This document shows positions 34,360 through 39,836 of a DNA stretch of 39,836 nucleotides, piece by piece. Below the pieces are notes generated by a model. The model saw nothing but the letters and a program-made list of their open reading frames with translations. It was not told where the DNA came from and did not search any database. A program made the translations under genes and the position numbers. The stretch's first letter is position 1. Every line of letters starts with the position of its first letter. This DNA is from Chitinophaga pinensis (GTDB lineage Bacteria > Bacteroidota > Bacteroidia > Chitinophagales > CAMDFR01), in assembly GCA_945872405.1 (NCBI GenBank), contig CAMBZT010000016.1, positions 1-39,836 on the forward strand, written 5' to 3'.

Positions 34360-35946
34360 TTAGTGTGCAATAATCACTTTTTGATAGCCCCCAAAAAAAC
34401 CAGACATTGTCTTTAGAATGTATTCTCCAGAAGGGTAATTTCGAACATTGATACGCGAAATTTCATTCATCCGGTTCACCTTGGTAGAATAGACAATTTC
34501 GCCTGAAATATTCATCAACCAAATATCAATAGCCAAATCTTTTTGATTCTCTATTTTTAAATACAAATAGTCATTTGAAGGGTTTGGGTACACATGAATC
34601 TGATATGGTTGGCTTAGCAATTGCACATCAGTATTGTTCAGCGAATCTTTGTCTATCCACACCTCATATACCTTTCGATTGGCATAACTTCTAGAAAAGG
34701 TATTTCCTGTACTGATATTTGGTAAGAGCGACACCATGCCGCTTACAATAAATCCAACACATTCTTTGTGATGAATTTTATTTAGGTTTAAAATATCATG
34801 CGGTAAAAAAGAGATAGTATCTAAAGAAAAAAATTCAGCGTTGGTTCCCATAAGCAATGGTAGCTTATCTTTCATTCGGTATTCCAAAACAGAACCATCG
34901 CTATATTTGCTGACTCTACTGATAGTATTTACAAAAGGTACGTTTGTATCCATGGCAATAACATCATTCAAAGAGTCATAAAAATACAATGCATGTCCAC
35001 CGAAAAACACACTGTGCATGGTGCCATTAATACTGTCATAAACAGGGAGCTTAGCACTGTGATAGGCGCTTAATCTTTGTTCAAAAGAAGTGTTTATGGA
35101 AGTGCTGTGGTTTTTTATATCAATAAAGTTTAGGTAAGGTAGATTGACATCATACTGGAATACACCACTAAATGCAGTAGCTCCATAACTACCGTCGCTA
35201 AAGCGTTGCGGAACCAAATTAAAGTCCCTTCTGTGAAATTCTAAAGAGTCATAGATACTAAATTTGTTCTGAAGATTCAATGAGACTCCATCATCAGAGA
35301 TGGTAAATCTTCTAATCTCATTAGTATAAGTCTGCTGAAAATAATTGGTGTCTATATTTGGTTGATACTGGCCATCGAATACATGACCAAAAACTAAATA
35401 ATACAGGGAATCTAACTTGATGACATTTGCACCAGTTACTCGAACAAAAGAATCGGTGTATTGACGCACACAAGGAGCAACTGAAACATTGTTGATGCCA
35501 GCATTAATGGCACAAGTTAAATCGATGGCAGTAATAGTTGGAAAGGTGATAAATCCAAGATCGCGATGACTATAACCATAACCACCAAACATATACAACA
35601 TATTGCTATCCTTCCAGTATTGCATATTGGATGAGGTAATCGCATCTGCTATCGTGTCTCCTAAAATTCTCAGATCTGTTTTGTAGTTCACATCTGTAAT
35701 AGGATTATAAACCCATAGCGAATCGCTTGAATAAGCAATTCCAAAGGCGCTAGATGGCGTAAAGCCATGTAAGCCGTTACTTCGCCCACCAACAAAAACC
35801 CAGTAATTGTTTTCTTCAACGATAGCACCACTATGTAAGGCTGGACAATTTTGTCTACTGCTTTCTTTTAGTGTTACATTGAAATATTCTTGAGCATTTA
35901 AAATAGAAGCACAGAAAACAAAAAGTATTAAATAAAAATCTTTCAT
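34360..35946 (-). CDS. Large secreted beta-propeller-like protein with type IX sorting domain
   Basis: 528 aa from ATG 35946-35944, which begins MKDFYLILFVFCASILNAQE, a clean signal peptide. A longer frame to 35982 starts with GTG and lacks a sensible N-terminus. The body (about 25-440) has repeated motifs like NYWVFVGGRSNGLHGF, NMLYMFGGYGY and SVFFGGHALYFYDS, suggestive of Kelch-type blades. The last 75 residues are a T9SS sorting domain: IHVYPNPSNDYLYLKIE, NISGEIVYSTKV and NYPSGEYILKT. A surface-exposed or released protein; ligand unknown. Confidence 0.85.
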   Translation of the reverse strand: MKDFYLILFVFCASILNAQEYFNVTLKESSRQNCPALHSGAIVEENNYWVFVGGRSNGLHGFTPSSAFGIAYSSDSLWVYNPITDVNYKTDLRILGDTIADAITSSNMQYWKDSNMLYMFGGYGYSHRDLGFITFPTITAIDLTCAINAGINNVSVAPCVRQYTDSFVRVTGANVIKLDSLYYLVFGHVFDGQYQPNIDTNYFQQTYTNEIRRFTISDDGVSLNLQNKFSIYDSLEFHRRDFNLVPQRFSDGSYGATAFSGVFQYDVNLPYLNFIDIKNHSTSINTSFEQRLSAYHSAKLPVYDSINGTMHSVFFGGHALYFYDSLNDVIAMDTNVPFVNTISRVSKYSDGSVLEYRMKDKLPLLMGTNAEFFSLDTISFLPHDILNLNKIHHKECVGFIVSGMVSLLPNISTGNTFSRSYANRKVYEVWIDKDSLNNTDVQLLSQPYQIHVYPNPSNDYLYLKIENQKDLAIDIWLMNISGEIVYSTKVNRMNEISRINVRNYPSGEYILKTMSGFFGGYQKVIIAH

Positions 35947-36076
35947 TATGGTCTTTATTGCGGTTGATTGTATTGTCGCCACTAAATTAAGACAATTAAG
36001 ACAGTGTTTTGTTTTAGCAATCCTAAGATTCTCGAATTTAGCTAGAACTAACTTAGTTTCAAAACGGTCTAATAAA

Positions 36077-36113
36077 AAAAAACTCCATAAACAAAACGCT
36101 TATGAAGTTTTTT
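36077..36113 (-). terminator. Hairpin terminator after the sugar-dehydrogenase-like gene
   Basis: AAAAAACTCCATAA (36077-36090) and TTATGAAGTTTTTT (36100-36113) pair with one C-A mismatch around a 9-nt loop, and both ends carry A/T runs. It lies 16 nt beyond the stop at 36130 and reads as an intrinsic terminator on the minus strand, isolating this gene from the next. Confidence 0.75.
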
Positions 36114-36129
36114 ACAATTATCTAGCTTC

Positions 36130-37764
36130 TTACTTAGAAATCACAAAACGAGATTGAAAAGTTTCATCAGTATTGGTTGTGACTTGAAGAATGTACAAGC
36201 CATTATTCAATTTAGAAATATCTAAGCTTTGTTTTTTCTCTTTATTTCCAGAGAAAGAAAGCACCTTTTTACCAGTTACATCTACAACATTGATAACAGC
36301 CACCGAAGTGTTTGTGTTGTAGTTTTCGATCAACATAAAGTCTTTAGCCGGGTTGGGATAAAACTTAATATTATTGCTTTCCAAACTTTCAATTCCGGCA
36401 CAAATATTCAATTTATAGGAAGCAGAGGTAGTGGTGCAAGATCCATTAATTACATCAACGGTATAATCGCCGCCGTCATTGCCTGTTACCGGCAGTTTCC
36501 AAGAGTTTCCTCCTACTACATCAACACCTGCATTTTTCCACTGATAAACCACACCAGGCACATAATTAGCATACAGGGTATCAACCAAACAATCTGCATG
36601 TATATCAGATGCTGTAATCTTTGCTGAATCTACATAAACGACAGATTCGCAATTATTACTCTTCATTTTGTAAACAATACCTAATGAAAGACCACAGGTA
36701 TACATTTCTCCAAAATAATCTTCGTCAATACTTACAATTCCATCAGACCCAAAAGCTAAAGCAAGATTATTCGCCCAAGAGCCACTATTTTTTGTTAATG
36801 CCCAAAAATCTGCAGAGCAATAGTCAGCATAAAAATAATAACCATTCAAATCGGCATATTTATCGCCTCTATAAACAACACCCCCGGTTACACTGCACTT
36901 TCCAGAGGAGTGGTTATACACCTGCACAGGAAAGGTAGTGCCAGGACATGAGGTGCTGTATACCACGTTTCCTTCCCAACATTTCCAACCGTAGTTTCTT
37001 CCATTCACTGAATCGGCAGATTGGTAGTCGATTTCCTCCCAAATATTTTGCCCAACATCTGCAATATATAAATCATTATTCTTTCTGTCGAAAGAAAAAC
37101 GCCAAGGATTTCTCATGCCATAAGACCAAATTTCATCTCTTCCGGGTGCACCAACAAATAAGTTGCCTGGTGGAATTGTGTATGGTAGTGTAGTCACGTC
37201 AAAGCGCAACATTTTACCTAATAAAGTATCAATATTTTGAGCTCTATTACCAGGGTCTCCTGCACTTCCTCCATCACCAGTTCCAGCGACCAAATAGCCA
37301 AATTGATCAAAGCGCAAACAGCCTCCATTATGATTGGAGAATGGATGGAATATTTTAATCACAATAGTTTCAGAGCTCATGTCCGCTTTATTGGGATTGG
37401 TAGAAACACTCCACCTAGATATAGCAACTTGGCCATTGATGTCATTATAATAAACAAAGAAATAGCCATTGGTTTTGTAATCGGGACTGAACGCGATGCT
37501 TAATAAACCTCTTTCTTCCCCTGCACTAGTCGAGGTGGTGATCAAATTTCTAATATTCATGAACGTGTCGAGCTTCGTTCCTGCAGTATCATAAATTAGA
37601 ATAACGCCATTTCGTTGAACAACGAATAGCCTTGCGTCTTTAGCGTGTGTTACCATTACTGGTCTTGTTAATCCAGTGATGAGTGATTGTAAATTGATGG
37701 TGGGTTGTGCTTGTATAAAATAGACAATAAAGAGAAAACAACCTAGTGTAACTAATTTTTTCAT
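36130..37764 (-). CDS. Secreted glucose/sorbosone dehydrogenase-type propeller with type IX sorting domain
   Basis: 544 aa. A signal peptide ends near YFIQAQ (residue 20). A GSDH six-bladed propeller spans about 25-370: GLTRPVMVTHAKDARLFVVQ, GLLSIAFSPDYKTNGYFFVY, GTGDGGSAGDPGNRAQN, WSYGMRNPWRFSFDR and GWKCWEGN. These are typical of soluble PQQ-dependent aldose dehydrogenases (family residues include His/Arg/Asp around PQQ and Ca2+). An Ig/PKD-like module follows at about 380-460 and a sorting domain at about 465-544 (KFYPNPAKDFMLIE, ISKLNNGLYILQV). The substrate could be a sugar, but many members are uncharacterised. Confidence 0.9.
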   Translation of the reverse strand: MKKLVTLGCFLFIVYFIQAQPTINLQSLITGLTRPVMVTHAKDARLFVVQRNGVILIYDTAGTKLDTFMNIRNLITTSTSAGEERGLLSIAFSPDYKTNGYFFVYYNDINGQVAISRWSVSTNPNKADMSSETIVIKIFHPFSNHNGGCLRFDQFGYLVAGTGDGGSAGDPGNRAQNIDTLLGKMLRFDVTTLPYTIPPGNLFVGAPGRDEIWSYGMRNPWRFSFDRKNNDLYIADVGQNIWEEIDYQSADSVNGRNYGWKCWEGNVVYSTSCPGTTFPVQVYNHSSGKCSVTGGVVYRGDKYADLNGYYFYADYCSADFWALTKNSGSWANNLALAFGSDGIVSIDEDYFGEMYTCGLSLGIVYKMKSNNCESVVYVDSAKITASDIHADCLVDTLYANYVPGVVYQWKNAGVDVVGGNSWKLPVTGNDGGDYTVDVINGSCTTTSASYKLNICAGIESLESNNIKFYPNPAKDFMLIENYNTNTSVAVINVVDVTGKKVLSFSGNKEKKQSLDISKLNNGLYILQVTTNTDETFQSRFVISK

Positions 37765-37859
37765 AAAAATATATGGTTTGATTATAAATTAAAATTACGA
37801 ATAAAATGAGGGATTGCATTTATTCTATGGCAAGACTATAAAAAAGATAGTTGGAAACC

Positions 37860-38867
37860 CTATTTAATGCCATCCTTTCCAGTTTCGTCATGAGGTCTTC
37901 CAAGCTGCTTTCCTCCTTGTCTCCACAATCTTTCTTCTTCTTTTTCTTGATCTTTTTCTTGTTGTGACAAGGGTTTATCTTCTAGCTTAGATAAGTCTGG
38001 TTGTCCCGCATTTACCCAGCATGAATACCAAATAGATCCTACATCATACACAGAGGCACGTAATCTTCTTTCTACCAAATCGCCCATCATTTTGTTATAG
38101 GCATTCGTATATTCTTCGCTAAAAACTTTTACATTAGTTTCTCCTCGTTGTTCGTAGCTATATGTCCTATCAGCTGGGAAAGTGTTACTGAGTTTTTTCT
38201 CAAAACCAAGCACGGTGTCCAAGGCTTGATGACTATCCATTACAATACCCCAAATCCAATCATTTGTCTTTTTAACAAATGTGGCTTTACCAACAAAATA
38301 ATCATAATTTTCGCCAAGGAGTTCTGGTACCCGACTCTCCCAAAAACCATGTATTCCATATTGGTTAGTCATCTGGCCATTGTAGTTTTCAGAAGTATGC
38401 AATGGAACATGGGCGTCTGCAATATAATGTCCTAAGTCTGCAGCGGTCTTCAGAATTTTATTTTTGTCTTTTTCTTTAAAGGCGTCTGTAAGTCTGTTTG
38501 ACATTGCGACTATGTGCCAAGGCACAATGCCATAAGATTGAAGGGTGTCTTCGGTGTATTTAGAAACGGCATCTTTCCAAAAGCGAGGAAAATCTTTACA
38601 AGGGAAAACGCAAAAATGATCCAAATCAATATAGTGTCTAGGCGCTTCCTCTTTGATGGCATACCTTCTTTTGTCTGGATCTACAGCATGCTCTGTAAGG
38701 TATTCTATGTTTGCTTTAAACAGAGGCATCATTTCTGGCGGAAGGGTAAAAACAGCTAATCTATTGATACGTTGATGCGCCCAAAACCCCCACGCCATAG
38801 ATTGTAAGGACAGAAAACAAAATGCAAAAACTAGTGTGTACTTTATAAGGGAATAGTGCTTTGACAT
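37860..38867 (-). CDS. S1/P1-type zinc-dependent nuclease/phospholipase superfamily protein
   Basis: 335 aa. The signal peptide ends SMA, giving a mature protein that starts with Trp (WGFWAHQRIN). In S1/P1 nucleases and zinc phospholipase C the mature N-terminal Trp itself binds zinc, so this cleavage site is functional evidence. Further ligands: HYIDLDHF (about 73-80) and LGHYIADAHVPLHTSENYNG (near 145-164), the family's H-x3-D and PLH motifs. A basic/acidic tail follows residue 300. It is exported to the periplasm or beyond; nuclease, nucleotidase or lipase activity cannot be separated from sequence. Confidence 0.85.
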   Translation of the reverse strand: MSKHYSLIKYTLVFAFCFLSLQSMAWGFWAHQRINRLAVFTLPPEMMPLFKANIEYLTEHAVDPDKRRYAIKEEAPRHYIDLDHFCVFPCKDFPRFWKDAVSKYTEDTLQSYGIVPWHIVAMSNRLTDAFKEKDKNKILKTAADLGHYIADAHVPLHTSENYNGQMTNQYGIHGFWESRVPELLGENYDYFVGKATFVKKTNDWIWGIVMDSHQALDTVLGFEKKLSNTFPADRTYSYEQRGETNVKVFSEEYTNAYNKMMGDLVERRLRASVYDVGSIWYSCWVNAGQPDLSKLEDKPLSQQEKDQEKEEERLWRQGGKQLGRPHDETGKDGIK

Positions 38868-38878
38868 GAAATTATTGA

Positions 38879-39472
38879 TTAGTTAGAATTTGTTTTGTCA
38901 TGCATATTTAATTTTGTGACACCACCGCTCACAATAAATTTCATGGCTTCCATGCTATTAATATCAATGGCTTGTACTAAATCTTTGTCAACAAGAAATA
39001 AGTCTCCGGCAAAAGAATAAGACAATGGAAGATACACGGCAACTAAATCTTTGAACTCCATTAAAAGCAAATCCTCCTGAGTAACAAATCCAATTTTGTA
39101 AACTCCTTCCCCCTTGTTCATAGTCACTAAAACAGGCTTGTTAAATTTTTTGTTTTCACCAACAAAAGCGTTCGATAAGTCTTTGATAGAAGTATATATC
39201 AAACGAACCAAAGCACTTTTTAATAATAAGTTTTCAATCCAGATAAAAACACCTCGAAACAAAATTGTCGAACTAAGAAAGCCAAGCATTGTAATTATAC
39301 TTAGTGTCAAGACAAATCCAACGCCTCTAATTTTTCTTCCAAAAAACTGTTCAATGATGTTGTTGGCCGAATCGTCGACAACAGAGAACATCGCCACGAT
39401 GATATATACTGTTACAATCAAGGGAGAAAACACCAAGAGTCCTTGTAAAAAGTATTTAATTATTTTTTTCAT
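38879..39472 (-). CDS. DUF502 membrane protein
   Basis: 197 aa. Two N-terminal membrane segments at about 10-30 and 50-72 (LLVFSPLIVTVYIIV; VGFVLTLSIITMLGF), then a soluble domain with VRLIYTSIKDLSNAFVGENK and VYLPLSYSFAGDLFLVDKD, the pattern of DUF502. The family is widespread and its function unknown; plant homologues (LCV/COV) influence vascular patterning. It is separated from the S1/P1-type gene by 11 nt, so they are probably co-transcribed, with DUF502 first. Confidence 0.88.
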   Translation of the reverse strand: MKKIIKYFLQGLLVFSPLIVTVYIIVAMFSVVDDSANNIIEQFFGRKIRGVGFVLTLSIITMLGFLSSTILFRGVFIWIENLLLKSALVRLIYTSIKDLSNAFVGENKKFNKPVLVTMNKGEGVYKIGFVTQEDLLLMEFKDLVAVYLPLSYSFAGDLFLVDKDLVQAIDINSMEAMKFIVSGGVTKLNMHDKTNSN

Positions 39473-39516
39473 ATCTTCATCAAAGTTACTTTAGTTTTAC
39501 ATTGTAATACAATATT

Positions 39517-39836
39517 TTGAAAAAATATTTCACTGCGATTATCCTATTTCTGCTTTGTTTTTCATGTGGTTTTGCTAAACCAATTAAAAACAAATTTTAT
39601 CTTGCCCCGTCTCAGCAAGCCAAAATCGGTATCGAAACCAATTTTTATTTTGGAAAAATCGTCAAGCATACAAAGCTCTTTAAAACGCCTGTTTCTTCCT
39701 ACTCCTATGCATACGAGGTCGGAATAAACTTCTATAATTTTGGCGAGAAACCGTGGCAAAGAAAGTGGAAGTACCCAATGGCTGGCATTTCGTTTATACA
39801 TGGATTGTATGGAGACAAACAGTACTTTGGCAGCAG
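39517..39836 (+). CDS. Acyloxyacyl hydrolase (PagL-like lipid A deacylase), N-terminal part
   Basis: 106 codons are present; the gene runs off the right edge. The start is TTG at 39517-39519, because the only upstream in-frame codons lead to a TAG without any ATG. The N-terminus KKYFTAIILFLLCFSCGFA is a signal sequence, with Cys in SCGFA possibly making it a lipoprotein. The mature part has IETNFYFGKIVKHTKLF, YEVGINFYNFGEKPWQRKW and YPMAGISFIHG, the conserved opening of Bacteroidota acyloxyacyl-hydrolase barrels. The catalytic Ser/His region lies outside the window. It removes acyl chains from lipid A in characterised relatives. Confidence 0.72.
   Translation, partial: MKKYFTAIILFLLCFSCGFAKPIKNKFYLAPSQQAKIGIETNFYFGKIVKHTKLFKTPVSSYSYAYEVGINFYNFGEKPWQRKWKYPMAGISFIHGLYGDKQYFGS

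Noticed and set aside
39562-39801. 79-codon minus-strand frame at the right edge.
   Set aside because: It lies antisense to the clearly recognisable lipid A deacylase-like gene, which has a signal peptide and family motifs.
1-39836. Search by eye for CRISPR arrays, tRNA/rRNA genes, insertion sequences, integrases and phage genes.
   Set aside because: No spaced repeats, cloverleaf-like clusters, transposase or integrase motifs were seen.

Overview
The window is an AT-rich stretch of a Bacteroidota chromosome (Flavobacteriia/Chitinophagia grade; I cannot place it more finely). Three secreted proteins end in a type IX secretion sorting domain (YPNP-type CTD). Good promoter candidates match the Bacteroidota pattern TTG-N~20-TAnnTTTG. 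Other family markers are the MoxR/DUF58/BatD-like cluster, a GSCFA protein and AsnRS with a large insertion. Coding density is high. I see no rRNA, tRNA, CRISPR array, phage or insertion sequence. The standard bacterial code applies: a TGA stop overlaps the next ATG at 25340-25343.

Layout. 1-2153 (-): moxR, a DUF58 protein and the start of a BatD-like protein, i.e. the beginning of a Bacteroides-aerotolerance (Bat) type cluster. 2154-2645: a non-coding gap with a nested palindrome and a small lipoprotein-like frame broken by TGA exactly where the lipobox Cys should be. 2646-3719 (-): a membrane-anchored endonuclease/exonuclease/phosphatase. 3784-7083 (+): a phenylacetyl-CoA epoxidase operon, tetR-paaABCD, with a near-perfect TetR operator in its promoter. 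7177-7863 (+): a secreted PDZ + sorting-domain protein with its own consensus promoter, closed by a terminator. 8156-12261 (-): a 2-oxoglutarate/Fe(II) oxygenase, a GT-C type membrane glycosyltransferase and AsnRS. 12349-15375 (+): rpoN, a PAP2-like membrane protein and a PaaG-like enoyl-CoA hydratase/isomerase. 15619-17465 (-): a secreted protein of unknown family, an Mpo1/DUF962 membrane protein and a secreted NlpC/P60 peptidase.

17595-19358 (-): an ECF sigma factor, an RsrA-like cysteine anti-sigma and MeaB, tightly spaced. 19399-22556 (+): O-antigen ligase-like protein, GT4 glycosyltransferase, Dtd and a MazG-type pyrophosphohydrolase, overlapping or abutting. 22596-23921 (+): an OmpA protein with thrombospondin type-3 repeats. 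24024-29260 (-): an ABC exporter pair, dnaJ, grpE and a GSCFA protein. 29301-34355: a YHS-domain lipoprotein (+), an LtaS-like phosphatase/transferase with an upstream EGF-like lipoprotein (-), an ABC-F protein with an eroded second ATP site and MsrB (+). 34360-39472 (-): two large T9SS-sorted secreted proteins (one a glucose/sorbosone-dehydrogenase-type propeller), an S1/P1-type zinc nuclease and a DUF502 membrane protein. The window ends inside a lipid A deacylase-like gene (+).

How it works together. Most of this is core chromosome: translation, chaperones, envelope biogenesis and stress signalling. The clearest pathway is aerobic phenylacetate catabolism. PaaABC with maturation factor PaaD is encoded in one operon, and PaaG, the next enzyme, lies about 7.5 kb away. 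The reductase PaaE, ligase PaaK and ring hydrolase PaaZ are not here. I found no clearly new multi-gene system. The most rewarding second looks are the ECF/anti-sigma/MeaB unit with its altered zinc motif, the ABC-F protein, the paa operator and the decayed small frames in the two largest gaps.
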